From Dallia pectoralis (taxonomy: Eukaryota > Chordata > Actinopteri > Esociformes > Umbridae), in NCBI GenBank assembly GCA_029465975.1, contig CM055737.1, forward strand, positions 18,568,706-18,632,705: a DNA stretch of 64,000 bases, read 5' to 3'. The translations under genes were made by a program, and so were the position numbers. Shown here piece after piece: positions 11,301-25,372 of the stretch. Position 1 is the first letter of the stretch. Each line of letters starts with the position of its first letter. Under the pieces are notes generated by a model. That model did not search any database, was not told where the DNA came from, and saw only the letters and a program-made list of their open reading frames with translations.

Positions 11301-14300
11301 AGACGAGATCGGGCGTTTTCAGGGTGGTGTGGCCGTAAGCTATTAGAAGAGTTGAAATTACAGCTGTTATTGATTTCTTCACTGCATAATTAACTTTTTG
11401 ATAGATTGTTTCTTCCCGCCAAGAAAATAACAAAATGCTTACAACACTAGATATTCCTAGGCGGTCGCCTATCCAAGTACTAACCAAGCCCGACCCTGCT
11501 TGGCTTCCGAGATCAGACGAGATCGGGCGTTTTCAGGGTGGTTGGCCGTAAGCGATAAGACAAGTTGAAATTACAGCTCTTATTGATTTCTTCACTGCAT
11601 AATTAACTTTTTGATTGATTGTTTCTTCCCGCCATGAAAATAACAAAATGCTTACAACACTAGATATTCCTAGGCGGTCTCCCATCCAAGTACTAACCAA
11701 GCCCAACCCTGCTTAGCTTCCGACATCAGACGAGATCAGGCGTTTTCTGGGTGGTGTGGCCGTAAGCTATTAGAAAAGTTGAAATTACAGCTCTTATTGA
11801 TTTCTTCACTGCATAATTAACTTTTTGATTGATTGTTTCTTCCCGCCAAGAAAATAACATAACGCTTACAACACTAGATATTTCCAGGCGGTCTCCCATC
11901 CAAGTACTAACCAAGCCCAACCCTGCTTGGCTTCCGAGATCAGACGAGATCGGGCGTTTTCAGGGTAGTGTGGCCGTAAGCTATTAGAGAAGTTGAAATT
12001 ACAGCTCTTATTGATTTCTTCACTGCATAATTCACTTTTTGATTGATTGTTTCTTCCCGCCATGAAAATAACAAAATGCTTATAACACTAGATATTCCCA
12101 GGCCGTCTCCCATCCAAGTACTAACCATGCCCAACCCTGCTTGGCTTCCGAGATCAGACGAGATCGGGCGTTTTCAGGGTGGTGTGGCCGTAAGCTATTA
12201 GAAGAGTTGAAATTACAGCTGTTATTGATTTCTTCACTGCATAATTAACTTTTTGATTGTTTGTTTCTTCCCGCCAAGAAAATAACAAAATGCTTACAAC
12301 ACTAGATATTTCCAGGCGGTCTCCCATCCAAGTACTAACCAAGCCCGACCCTGTTTGGTTTCCGAGATCAGGCGTTTTCAGGGTGGTGTGGCCGTAGGGT
12401 ATTAGAACATTTGAAAATACAGCTGTTATTGATTTCTTCACTGCATAATTAACTTTTTGATTGATTGTTTCTTCCCTTACAACACTAGATATTCCTAGGC
12501 GGTCTCCCATCCAAGTACTAACCAAGCCCGACCCTGCTTGGCTTCCGAGATCAGACGAGATCGGGCGTTTTCAGGGTGGTGTGGCCGTAAGCTATTAGAC
12601 AAGTTGAAATTACAGCTCTTATTGATTTCTTCACTGCATAATTCACTTTTTGATTGATTGTTTCTTCCCGCCATGAAAATAACAAAATGCTTACAACACT
12701 AGATATTCCCAGGCAGTCTCCCATCCAAGTACTAACCAAGCCCAACCCTGCTTGGCTTCCGAGATCAGACGAGATCGGGCGTTTTCAGGGTGGTGTGGCC
12801 GTAAGCTATTAGAAGAGTTGAAATTACAGCTGTTATTGATTTCTTCACTGCATAATTAACTTTTTGATAGATTGTTTCTTCCCGCCAAGAAAATAACAAA
12901 ATGCTTACAACACTAGATATTCCTAGGCGGTCGCCTATCCAAGTACTAACCAAGCCCGACCCTGCTTGGCTTCCGAGATCAGACGAGATCGGGCGTTTTC
13001 AGGGTGGTTGGCCGTAAGCGATAAGACAAGTTGAAATTACAGCTCTTATTGATTTCTTCACTGCATAATTAACTTTTTGATTGATTGTTTCTTCCCGCCA
13101 TGAAAATAACAAAATAATTACAACACTAGATATTCCTAGGCGGTCTCCCATCCAAGTAGTAACCAAGCCCAACCCTGCTTAGCTTCCGACATCAGGCGTT
13201 TTCAGGGTGGTGTGGCCGTAAGCTATTAGAAAAGTTGAAATTACAGCTCTTATTGATTTCTTCACTGCATAATTAACTTTTTGATTGATTGTTTCTTCCC
13301 GCCAAGAAAATAACATAACGCTTACAACACTAGATATTTCCAGGCGGTCTCCCATCCAAGTACTAACCAAGCCCAACCCTGCTTGGCTTCCGAGATCAGA
13401 CGAGATCGGGCGTTTTCAGGGTAGTGTGGCCGTAAGCTATTAGAGAAGTTGAAATTACAGCTCTTATTGATTTCTTCACTGCATAATTCACTTTTTGATT
13501 GATTGTTTCTTCCCGCCATGAAAATAACAAAATGCTTATAACACTAGATATTCCCAGGCGGTCTCCCATCCAAGTACTAACCAAGCCCGACCCTGTTTGG
13601 TTTCCGAGATCAGGCGTTTTCAGGGTGGTGTGGCCGTAGGGTATTAGAACATTTGAAAATACAGCTGTTATTGATTTCTTCACTGCATAATTAACTTTTT
13701 GATTGATTGTTTCTTCCCGCCAAGAAAATAACAAAATGCTTACAACACTAGATATTCGTAGGCGGTCTCCCATCCAAGTACTAACCAAGCCCGACCCTGC
13801 TTGGCTTCCGAGATCAGACGAGATCGGGCGATTTCAGGGTGGTGTGGCCGTAAGCTATTAGACAAGTTGAAATTACAGCCCTTATTGATTTCTTCACTGC
13901 ATAATTCACTTTTTGATTGATTGTTTCTTCCCGCCATGAAAATAACAAAATGCTTACAACACTAGATATTCCCAGGCAGTCTCCCATCCAAGTACAAACC
14001 AAGCCCAACCCTGCTTGGCTTCCGAGATCAGACGAGATCGGGCGTTTTCAGGGTGGTGTGGCCGTAAGCTATTAGAAGAGTTGAAATTACAGCTGTTATT
14101 GATTTCTTCACTGCATAATTAACTTTTTGATAGATTGTTTCTTCCCGCCAAGAAAATAACAAAATGCTTACAACACTAGATATTCCTAGGCGGTCGCCTA
14201 TCCAAGTACTAACCAAGCCCGACCCTGCTTGGCTTCCGAGATCAGACGAGATCGGGCGTTTTCAGGGTGGTGTGGCCGTAAGCGATAAGACAAGTTGAAA

Positions 14301-14870
14301 TTACAGCTCTTATTGATTTCTTCACTGCATAATTAACTTTTTGATTGATTGTTTCTTCCCGCCAAGAAAATAACAAAATGCTTACAACACTAGATATTCC
14401 TAGGCGGTCTCCCATCCAAGTACTAACCAAGCCCAACCCTGCTTAGCTTCCGACATCAGACAAGATCAGGCGTTTTCAGGGTGGTGTGGCCGTAAGCTAT
14501 TAGAAAAGTTGAAATTACAGCTCTTATTGATTTCTTCACTGCATAATTTACTTTTTGATTGTTTGTTTCTTCCCGCCAAGAAAATAACAAAATGCTTACA
14601 ACACTAGATATTTCCAGGCGGTCTCCCATCCAAGTACTAACCAAGCCCGACCCTGTTTGGTTTCCGAGATCAGGCGTTTTCAGGGTGGTGTGGCCGTAGG
14701 GTATTAGAACATTTGAAAATACAGCTGTTATTGATTTCTTCACTGCATAATTAACTTTTTGATTGATTGTTTCTTCCCGCCAAGAAAATAACAAAATGCT
14801 TACAACACTAGATATTCCTAGGCGGTCTCCCATCCAAGTACTAACCAAGCCCGACCCTGCTTGGCTTCCG
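11290..14870 (-). repeat. 4.2-kb-offset segmental duplication, copy 1
   Basis: About 3.6 kb of units that match 15500-19100 position by position at an offset of 4207 bp, changing to 4227-4228 after the 21-nt filler. Shared rare variants include TACAAACC for TACTAACC (13994 and 18222) and the terminator-less gene. Ends are approximate. Confidence 0.8.
12476..12592 (-). rRNA. 5S gene whose terminator and proximal spacer are deleted
   Basis: Read from 12592 down to 12476. After GTAAG the sequence jumps straight to GGGAAGAAACAATC, so the usual CATTTTGTTATTTTCTTGGC with both TTTT runs is missing. The gene body is standard. Pol III would lack its normal stop signal (inference). The duplicated copy at 16704-16820 has 21 extra bases at the same joint. 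Confidence 0.8.
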
Positions 14871-16680
14871 AGATCAGACGAGATCGGGCGTTTTCAGGGT
14901 GGTGTGGCCGTAAGCTATTAGACAAGTTGAAATTACAGCTCTTATTGATTTCTTCACTGCATAATTCACTTTTTGATTGATTGTTTCTTCCCGCCATGAA
15001 AATAACAAAATGCTTACAACACTAGATATTCCCAGGCAGTCTCCCATCCAAGTACTAACCAAGCCCGACCCTGTTTGGTTTCCGAGATCAGGCGTTTTCA
15101 GGGTGGTGTGGCCGTAGGGTATTAGAACATTTGAAAATACAGCTGTTATTGATTTCTTCACTGCATAATTAACTTTTTGATTGATTGTTTCTTCCCGCCA
15201 AGAAAATAACAAAATGCTTACAACACTAGATATTCCTAGGCGGTCTCCCATCCAAGTACTAACCAAGCCCGACCCTGCTTGGCTTCCGAGATCAGACGAG
15301 ATCGGGCGTTTTCAGGGTGGTGTGGCCGTAAGCTATTAGACAAGTTGAAATTACAGCTCTTATTGATTTCTTCACTGCATAATTCACTTTTTGATTGATT
15401 GTTTCTTCCCGCCATGAAAATAACAAAATGCTTACAACACTAGATATTCCCAGGCAGTCTCCCATCCAAGTACTAACCAAGCCCAACCCTGCTTGGCTTC
15501 CGAGATCAGACGAGATCGGGCGTTTTCAGGGTGGTGTGGCCGTAAGCTATTAGAAGAGTTGAAATTACAGCTGTTATTGATTTCTTCACTGCATAATTAA
15601 CTTTTTGATAGATTGTTTCTTCCCGCCAAGAAAATAACAAAATGCTTACAACACTAGATATTCCTAGGCGGTCGCCTATCCAAGTACTAACCAAGCCCGA
15701 CCCTGCTTGGCTTCCGAGATCAGACGAGATCGGGCGTTTTCAGGGTGGTTGGCCGTAAGCGATAAGACAAGTTGAAATTACAGCTCTTATTGATTTCTTC
15801 ACTGCATAATTAACTTTTTGATTGATTGTTTCTTCCCGCCATGAAAATAACAAAATGCTTACAACACTAGATATTCCTAGGCGGTCTCCCATCCAAGTAC
15901 TAACCAAGCCCAACCCTGCTTAGCTTCCGACATCAGACGAGATCAGGCGTTTTCAGGGTGGTGTGGCCGTAAGCTATTAGAAAAGATGAAATTACAGCTC
16001 TTATTGATTTCTTCACTGCATAATTAACTTTTTGATTGATTGTTTCTTCCCGCCAAGAAAATAACATAACGCTTACAACACTAGATATTTCCAGGCGGTC
16101 TCCCATCCAAGTACTAACCAAGCCCAACCCTGCTTGGCTTCCGAGATCAGACGAGATCGGGCGTTTTCAGGGTAGTGTGGCCGTAAGCTATTAGAGAAGT
16201 TGAAATTACAGCTCTTATTGATTTCTTCACTGCATAATTCACTTTTTGATTGATTGTTTCTTCCCGCCATGAAAATAACAAAATGCTTATAACACTAGAT
16301 ATTCCCAGGCGGTCTCCCATCCAAGTACTAACCATGCCCAACCCTGCTTGGCTTCCGAGATCAGACGAGATCGGGCGTTTTCAGGGTGGTGTGGCCGTAA
16401 GCTATTAGAAGAGTTGAAATTACAGCTGTTATTGATTTCTTCACTGCATAATTAACTTTTTGATTGTTTGTTTCTTCCCGCCAAGAAAATAACAAAATGC
16501 TTACAACACTAGATATTTCCAGGCGGTCTCCCATCCAAGTACTAACCAAGCCCGACCCTGTTTGGTTTCCGAGATCAGGCGTTTTCAGGGTGGTGTGGCC
16601 GTAGGGTATTAGAACATTTGAAAATACAGCTGTTATTGATTTCTTCACTGCATAATTAACTTTTTGATTGATTGTTTCTT

Positions 16681-16701
16681 GCAAGCGCGCAAGTCTCAAC
16701 C
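16681..16701. other. 21-nt foreign filler at a deletion joint
   Basis: GCAAGCGCGCAAGTCTCAAC plus one C. It is not found in any other 5S unit in the window. It accounts for the change in offset between the two 4.2-kb duplicate blocks (4207 before it, 4228 after it). Confidence 0.75.
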
Positions 16702-16703
16702 CC

Positions 16704-16820
16704 CTTACAACACTAGATATTCCTAGGCGGTCTCCCATCCAAGTACTAACCAAGCCCGACCCTGCTTGGCTTCCGAGATCAGACGAGATCGGGCGTTTTC
16801 AGGGTGGTGTGGCCGTAAGC
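16704..16820 (-). rRNA. 5S gene with deleted terminator, duplicate copy
   Basis: Duplicate of 12476-12592 at an offset of 4228 bp. The gene body is unchanged, and the terminator is missing in the same way. A 21-nt stretch unrelated to 5S lies between the gene and the rest of the spacer. Confidence 0.8.
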
Positions 16821-19800
16821 TATTAGACAAGTTGAAATTACAGCTCTTATTGATTTCTTCACTGCATAATTCACTTTTTGATTGATTGTTTCTTCCCGCC
16901 ATGAAAATAACAAAATGCTTACAACACTAGATATTCCCAGGCAGTCTCCCATCCAAGTACTAACCAAGCCCAACCCTGCTTGGCTTCCGAGATCAGACGA
17001 GATCGGGCGTTTTCAGGGTGGTGTGGCCGTAAGCTATTAGAAGAGTTGAAATTACAGCTGTTATTGATTTCTTCACTGCATAATTAACTTTTTGATAGAT
17101 TGTTTCTTCCCGCCAAGAAAATAACAAAATGCTTACAACACTAGATATTCCTAGGCGGTCGCCTATCCAAGTACTAACCAAGCCCGACCCTGCTTGGCTT
17201 CCGAGATCAGACGAGATCGGGCGTTTTCAGGGTGGTTGGCCGTAAGCGATAAGACAAGTTGAAATTACAGCTCTTATTGATTTCTTCACTGCATAATTAA
17301 CTTTTTGATTGATTGTTTCTTCCCGCCATGAAAATAACAAAATGCTTACAACACTAGATATTCCTAGGCGGTCTCCCATCCAAGTACTAACCAAGCCCAA
17401 CCCTGCTTAGCTTCCGACATCAGGCGTTTTCAGGGTGGTGTGGCCGTAAGCTATTAGAAAAGTTGAAATTACAGCTCTTATTGATTTCTTCACTGCATAA
17501 TTAACTTTTTGATTGATTGTTTCTTCCCGCCAAGAAAATAACATAACGCTTACAACACTAGATATTTCCAGGCGGTCTCCCATCCAAGTACTAACCAAGC
17601 CCAACCCTGCTTGGCTTCCGAGATCAGACGAGATCGGGCGTTTTCAGGGTAGTGTGGCCGTAAGCTATTAGAGAAGTTGAAATTACAGCTCTTATTGATT
17701 TCTTCACTGCATAATTCACTTTTTGATTGATTGTTTCTTCCCGCCATGAAAATAACAAAATGCTTATAACACTAGATATTCCCAGGCGGTCTCCCATCCA
17801 AGTACTAACCAAGCCCGACCCTGTTTGGTTTCCGAGATCAGGCGTTTTCAGGGTGGTGTGGCCGTAGGGTATTAGAACATTTGAAAATACAGCTGTTATT
17901 GATTTCTTCACTGCATAATTAACTTTTTGATTGATTGTTTCTTCCCGCCAAGAAAATAACAAAATGCTTACAACACTAGATATTCTAGGCGGTCTCCCAT
18001 CCAAGTACTAACCAAGCCCGACCCTGCTTGGCTTCCGAGATCAGACGAGATCGGGCGATTTCAGGGTGGTGTGGCCGTAAGCTATTAGACAAGTTGAAAT
18101 TACAGCCCTTATTGATTTCTTCACTGCATAATTCACTTTTTGATTGATTGTTTCTTCCCGCCATGAAAATAACAAAATGCTTACAACACTAGATATTCCC
18201 AGGCAGTCTCCCATCCAAGTACAAACCAAGCCCAACCCTGCTTGGCTTCCGAGATCAGACGAGATCGGGCGTTTTCAGGGTGGTGTGGCCGTAAGCTATT
18301 AGAAGAGTTGAAATTACAGCTGTTATTGATTTCTTCACTGCATAATTAACTTTTTGATAGATTGTTTCTTCCCGCCAAGAAAATAACAAAATGCTTACAA
18401 CACTAGATATTCCTAGGCGGTCGCCCATCCAAGTACTAACCAAGCCCGACCCTGCTTGGCTTCCGAGATCAGACGAGATCGGGCGTTTTCAGGGTGGTGT
18501 GGCCGTAAGCGATAAGACAAGTTGAAATTACAGCTCTTATTGATTTCTTCACTGCATAATTAACTTTTTGATTGATTGTTTCTTCCCGCCAAGAAAATAA
18601 CAAAATGCTTACAACACTAGATATTCCTAGGCGGTCTCCCATCCAAGTACTAACCAAGCCCAACCCTGCTTAGCTTCCGACATCAGACAAGATCAGGCGT
18701 TTTCAGGGTGGTGTGGCCGTAAGCTATTAGAAAAGTTGAAATTACAGCTCTTATTGATTTCTTCACTGCATAATTTACTTTTTGATTGTTTGTTTCTTCC
18801 CTCAAAGAAAATAACAAAATGCTTACAACACTAGATATTTCCAGGCGGTCTCCCATCCAAGTACTAACCAAGCCCGACCCTGTTTGGTTTCCGAGATCAG
18901 GCGTTTTCAGGGTGGTGTGGCCGTAGGGTATTAGAACATTTGAAAATACAGCTGTTATTGATTTCTTCACTGCATAATTAACTTTTTGATTGATTGTTTC
19001 TTCCCGCCAAGAAAATAACAAAATGCTTACAACACTAGATATTCCCAGGCGGTCTCCCATCCAAGTACTAACCAAGCCCGACCCTGTTTGGTTTCCGAGA
19101 TCAGGCGTTTTCAGGGTGGTGTGGCCGTAGGGTATTAGAACATTTGAAAATACAGCTGTTATTGATTTCTTCACTGCATAATTAACTTTTTGATTGATTG
19201 TTTCTTCCCGCCAAGAAAATAACAAAATGCTTACAACACTAGATATTCCTAGGCGGTCTCCCATCCAAGTACTAACCAAGCCCGACCCTGCTTGGCTTCC
19301 GAGATCAGACGAGATCGGGCGTTTTCAGGGTGGTGTGGCCGTAAGCTATTAGACAAGTTGAAATTACAGCTCTTATTGATTTCTTCACTGCATAATTCAC
19401 TTTTTGATTGATTGTTTCTTCCCGCCATGAAAATAACAAAATGCTTACAACACTAGATATTCCCAGGCAGTCTCCCATCCAAGTACTAACCAAGCCCAAC
19501 CCTGCTTGGCTTCCGAGATCAGACGAGATCGGGCGTTTTCAGGGTGGTGTGGCCGTAAGCTATTAGAAGAGTTGAAATTACAGCTGTTATTGATTTCTTC
19601 ACTGCATAATTAACTTTTTGATAGATTGTTTCTTCCCGCCAAGAAAATAACAAAATGCTTACAACACTAGATATTCCTAGGCGGTCGCCTATCCAAGTAC
19701 TAACCAAGCCCGACCCTGCTTGGCTTCCGAGATCAGACGAGATCGGGCGTTTTCAGGGTGGTGTGGCCGTAAGCGATAAGACAAGTTGAAATTACAGCTC

Positions 19801-20364
19801 TTATTGATTTCTTCACTGCATAATTAACTTTTTGATTGATTGTTTCTTCCCGCCATGAAAATAACAAAATGCTTACAACACTAGATATTCCTAGGCGGTC
19901 TCCCATCCAAGTACTAACCAAGCCCAACCCTGCTTAGCTTCCGACATCAGACGAGATCAGGCGTTTTCAGGGTGGTGTGGCCGTAAGCTATTAGAAAAGT
20001 TGAAATTACAGCTCTTATTGATTTCTTCACTGCATAATTAACTTTTTGATTGATTGTTTCTTCCCGCCAAGAAAATAACAAAATGCTTACAACACTAGAT
20101 ATTTCCAGGCGGTCTCCCATCCAAGTACTAACCAAGCCCAACGTTGCTTGGCTTCCGAGATCGGGCGTTTTCAGGGTAGTGTGGCCGTAAGCTATTAGAG
20201 AAGTTGAAATTACAGCTCTTATTGATTTCTTCACTGCATAATTAACTTTTTGATTGATTGTTTCTTCCCGCCATGAAAATAACAAAATGCTTATAACACT
20301 AGATATTCCCAGGCGGTCTCCCATCCAAGTACTAACCATGCCCAACCCTGCTTGGCTTCCGAGA

Positions 20365-21175
20365 TCAGACGAGATCGGGCGTTTTCAGGGTGGTGTGGCC
20401 GTAAGCTATTAGAAGAGTTGAAATTACAGCTGTTATTAATTTCTTCGCTGCATAATTAACTTTTTGATAGATTGTTTCTTCCCGCCAAGAAAATAACAAA
20501 ATGCTTACAACACTAGATATTCCTAGGCGGTCGCCTATCCAAGTACTAACCAAGCCAGACCCTGTTTGGTTTCCGAGATCGGGCGTTTTCAGGGTGGTGT
20601 GGCCGTAAGCTATTAGAAAAGTTGAAATTACAGCTCTTATTGATTTCTTCACTGCATAATTAACTTTTTGATTGTTTGTTTCTTCCCGCCAAGAAAATAA
20701 CAAAATGCTTACAACACTAGATATTTCCAGGCGGTCTCCCATCCAAGTACTAACCAAGCCCAACCCTGCTTGGCTTCCGAGATCAGACGAGACTGGGCGT
20801 TTTCAGGGTGGTGTGGCCGTAAGCTATTAGAAAAGTTGAAATTACAGCTCTTATTGATTTCTTCACTGCATAATTCACTTTTTGATTGATTGTTTCTTCC
20901 CGCCATGAAAATAACAAAATGCTTACAACACTATATATTCCTAGGCGGTCTCCCATCCAAGTACTAACCAAGCCCGACCATGTTTGGCTTCCCAGATCGG
21001 GCGTTTTCAGGGTGGTGTGGCCGTAGGGTATTAGAACATTTGAAAATACAGCTGTTATTGATTTCTTCACTGCATAATTAACTTTTTGATTGATTGTTTC
21101 TTCCCGCCAAGAAAATAACAAAATGCTTACAACACTAGATATTCCTAGGCGGTCGCCTATCCAAGTACTAACCAA
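20365..21175 (-). repeat. Inverted block C (minus arm)
   Basis: Matches 59000-59810 on the opposite strand; start plus end coordinates sum to 80175 for several units. A private spacer variant (GCAGCGAAGAAATTAAT) occurs in both and I saw it nowhere else in the window. Confidence 0.82.
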
Positions 21176-21549
21176 GCCCGACCCTGCTTGGCTTCCGAGA
21201 TCAGACGAGATCGGGCCTTTTCAGGGTGGTGTGGCCGTAAGCGATAAGACAAGTTGAAATTACAGCCCTTATTGATTTCTTCACTGCATAATTAACTTTT
21301 TGATTGTTTGTTTCTTCCCGCCAAGAAAATAACAAAATGCTAACAACACTAGATATTTCCAGGCGGTCTCTCATCCAAGTACTAACCAAGCCCGACCCTG
21401 TTTGGTTTCCGAGATCAGGCGTTTTCAGGGTGGTGTGGCCGTAGGGTATTAGAACATTTGAAAATACAGCTGTTATTGATTTCTTCACTGCATAATTAAC
21501 TTTTTGATTGATTGTTTCTTCCCGCCAAGAAAATAACAAAATGCTTACA

Positions 21550-22660
21550 ACACTAGATATTCCTAGGCGGTCTCCCATCCAAGTACTAACCAAGCCCGAC
21601 CCTGCTTGGCTTCCGAGATCAGACGAGATCGAGCGTTTTCAGGGTGGTGTGGCCGTAAGCTATTAGGCAAGTTGAAATTACAGCTCTTATTGACTTCTTC
21701 ACTGCATAATTAACTTTTTGATTGATTGTTTCTTCCCGCCAAGAAAATAACAGAATGCTTACAACACTAGATATTCCTAAGCGGTCTCCCATCCAAGTAC
21801 TAACCAAGCCCAACCCTGCTTAGCTTCCGACGTCAGACGAGATCGGGCGTTTTCAGGGTGGTGTGGACGTAAGCTATTAGAAAAGTTGAAATTACAGCTC
21901 TTATTGATTTCTTCACTGCATAATTAACTTTTTTTGATTGTTTCTTCCCGCCAAGAAAATAACAAAATGCTTACAACACTAGATATTTCCAGGCGGTCTC
22001 CCATCCAAGTACTAACCAAGCCCGACCCTGTTGGTTTCCGAGATCTGGCGTTTTCAGGGTGGTGTGGCCGTAGGGTATTAGAACATTTGAAAATACAGCT
22101 GTTATTGATTTCTTCACTGCATAATTAACTTTTTGATTGATTGTTTCTTCCCGCCAAGAAAATAACAAAATGCTTACAACACTAGATATTCCTAGGGGGT
22201 CTCCCATCCAAGTACTAACCAAGCCCGACCCTGCTTGGCTTCCGAGATCGGGCGTTTTCAGGGAGGTGTGGCCGTAAGCTATTAGAAGAGTTGAAATTAC
22301 AGCTGTTATTGATTTCTTCACTGCGTAATTAACTTTTTGATAGATTGTTTTTTCCCGCCAAGAAAATAACAAAATGCTTACAACACTAGATATTCCTAGG
22401 CGGTCGCCTATCCAAGTACTAACCAAGCCCGACCCTGCTTGGCTTCCGAGATCAGACGAGATCGGGCGTTTTCAGGGTGGTGTGGCCGTAAGCGATAAGA
22501 CAAGTTGAAATTACAGCTCTTATTGATTTCTTCACTGCATAATTAACTTTTTGATTGATTGTTTCTTCCCGCCATGAAAATAACAAAATGCTTACAACAC
22601 TAGATATTCCTAGGCGGTCTCCCATCCAAGTACTAACCAAGCCCAACCCTGCTTAGCTTC
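21550..22660 (-). repeat. 1.67-kb-offset duplication, copy 1
   Basis: Matches 23230-24335 at an offset of 1673-1675 bp. Shared rare variants are GATCGAGCG, CCTAAGCGG, GTGTGGACG and CAGGGAGGTG. Confidence 0.78.
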
Positions 22661-22665
22661 CGACA

Positions 22666-25372
22666 TCAGACGAGATCAGGCGTTTTCAGGGTGGTGTGGC
22701 CGTAAGCTATTAGAAAAGTTGAAATTACAGCTCTTATTGATTTCTTCACTGCATAATTAACTTTTTGATTGATTGTTTCTTCCCGCCAAGAAAATAACAA
22801 AATGCTTACAACACTAGATATTCCTAGGCGGTCTCCCATCCAAGTACTAACCAAGCCCAACCCTGCTTAGCTTCCGACATCAGACGAGAACAGGCGTTTT
22901 CAGGGTGGTGTGGCCATAAGCTACTAGAAAAGTTGAAATTACAGCTCTTATTAATTTCTTCACTGCATAATTAACTTTTTGATTGTTTCTTCCCGCCAAG
23001 AAAATAACAAAATGCTTACAACACTAGATATTTCCAGGCGGTCTCCCATCCAAGTACTAACCAAGCCCGACCCTGTTTGGTTTCCGAGATCAGGCGTTTT
23101 CAGGGTGGTGTGGCCGTAGGGTATTAGAACATTTGAAAATACAGCTGTTATTGATTTCTTCACTGCATAATTAACTTTTTGATTGATTGTTTCTTCCCGC
23201 CAAGAAAATAACAAAATGCTTACAACACTAGATATTCCTAGGCGGTCTCCCATCCAAGTACTAACCAAGCCCGACCCTGCTTGGCTTCCGAGATCAGACG
23301 AGATCGAGCGTTTTCAGGGTGGTGTGGCCGTAAGCTATTAGGCAAGTTGAAATTACAGCTCTTATTGACTTCTTCACTGCATAATTAACTTTTTGATTGA
23401 TTGTTTCTTCCCGCCAAGAAAATAACAGAATGCTTACAACACTAGATATTCCTAAGCGGTCTCCCATCCAAGTACTAACCAAGCCCAACCCTGCTTAGCT
23501 TCCGACATCAGACGAGATCGGGCGTTTTCAGGGTGGTGTGGACGTAAGCTATTAGAAAAGTTGAAATTACAGCTCTTATTGATTTCTTCACTGCATAATT
23601 AACTTTTTGATTGTTTCTTCCCGCCAAGAAAATAACAAAATGCTTACAACACTAGATATTTCCAGGCGGTCTCCCATCCAAGTACTAACCAAGCCCGACC
23701 CTGTTTGGTTTCCGAGATCTGGCGTTTTCAGGGTGGTGTGGCCGTAGGGTATTAGAACATTTGAAAATACAGCTGTTATTGATTTCTTCACTGCATAATT
23801 AACTTTTTGATTGATTGTTTCTTCCCGCCAAGAAAATAACAAAATGCTTACAACACTAGATATTCCTAGGGGTCTCCCATCCAAGTACTAACCAAGCCCG
23901 ACCCTGCTTGGCTTCCGAGATCGGGCGTTTTCAGGGAGGTGTGGCCGTAAGCTATTAGAAGAGTTGAAATTACAGCTGTTATTGATTTCTTCACTGCGTA
24001 ATTAACTTTTTGATAGATTGTTTTTTCCCGCCAAGAAAATAACAAAATGCTTACAACACTAGATATTCCTAGGCGGTCGCCTATCCAAGTACTAACCAAG
24101 CCCGACCCTGCTTGGCTTCCGAGATCAGACGAGATCGGGCGTTTTAAGGGTGGTGTGGCCGTAAGCGATAAGACAAGTTGAAATTACAGCTCTTATTGAT
24201 TTCTTCACTGCATAATTAACTTTTTGATTGATTGTTTCTTCCCGCCATGAAAATAACAAAATGCTTACAACACTAGATATTCCTAGGCGGTCTCCCATCC
24301 AAGTACTAACCAAGCCCAACCCTGCTTAGCTTCCGACATCAGACGAGATCAGGCATTTTCAGGGTGGTGTGGCCGTAAGCTATTAGAAAAGTTGAAATTA
24401 CAGCTCTTATTGATTTCTTCACTGCATAATTAACTTTTTGATTGTTTGTTTCTTCCTGCCAAGAAAATGACAAAATGCTTACAACACTAGATATTTCCAG
24501 GCGGTCTCCCATCCAAGTACTAACCAAGCCCGACCCTGTTTGGTTTCCGAGATCAGGCGTTTTCAGGGTGGTGTGGCCGTAGGGTATTAGAACATTTGAA
24601 AATACAGCTGTTATTGATTTCTTCACTGCATAATTAACTTTTTGATTGATTGTTTCTTCCCGCCAAGAAAATAACAAAATGCTTACAACACTAGATATTC
24701 CTAGGCGGTCTCCCATCCAAGTACTAACCAAGCCCGACCCTGCTTGGCTTCCGAGATCAGACGAGATCGGGCGTTTTCAGGGTGGTGTGGCCGTAAGCTA
24801 TTAGACAAGTTGAAATTACAGCTCTTATTGATTTCTTCACTGCATAATTCACTTTTTGATTGATTGTTTCTTCCCGCCTTGAAAATAACAAAATGCTTAC
24901 AACACTAGATATTCCCAGGCGGTCTCCCATCCAAGTACTAACCAAGCCCATCCTGCTTGGCTTCCGAGATCAGACGAGATCGGGCGTTTTCAGGGTGGTG
25001 TGGCCGTAAGCTATTAGAAGAGTTGAAATTACAGCTGTTATTGATTTCTTCACTGCATAATTAACTTTTTGATTGATTGTTTCTTCCCGCCATGAAAATA
25101 ACAAAATGCTTACAACACTAGATATTCCTAGGCGGTCTCCCATCCAAGTACTAACCAAGCCCAACACTGCTTGGCTTCCGAGATCAGACGAGATCGGGCG
25201 TTTTCAGGGTGGTGTGGCCGTAAGCTATTAGAAGAGTTGAAATTACAGCTGTTATTGATTTCTTCACTGCATAATTAACTTTTTGATTGATTGTTTCTTC
25301 CCGCCAAGAAAATAACAAAATGCTTACAACACTAGATATTCCTAGGCGGTCTCCCATCCAAGTACTAACCAA
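22666..25372 (-). repeat. Inverted block B (minus arm)
   Basis: Matches 42172-44473 on the opposite strand. Coordinate sums are 67137-67139 for the part below about 24100 and 67544 for 24757-25372, so about 400 bp (two units) of this arm is absent from the partner. Shared private variants are GATCGAGCG (plus reading) and CCTAAGCGG, seen as CGCTCGATC and CCGCTTAGG on the other arm. Confidence 0.82.
23230..24335 (-). repeat. 1.67-kb-offset duplication, copy 2
   Basis: Partner of 21550-22660 with the same private variants. Confidence 0.78.

Larger units (their letters stand above)
15500..19100 (-). repeat. 4.2-kb-offset segmental duplication, copy 2
   Basis: Partner of 11290-14870, with the same order of full and short genes and the same private variants. 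Ends are approximate. Confidence 0.8.
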
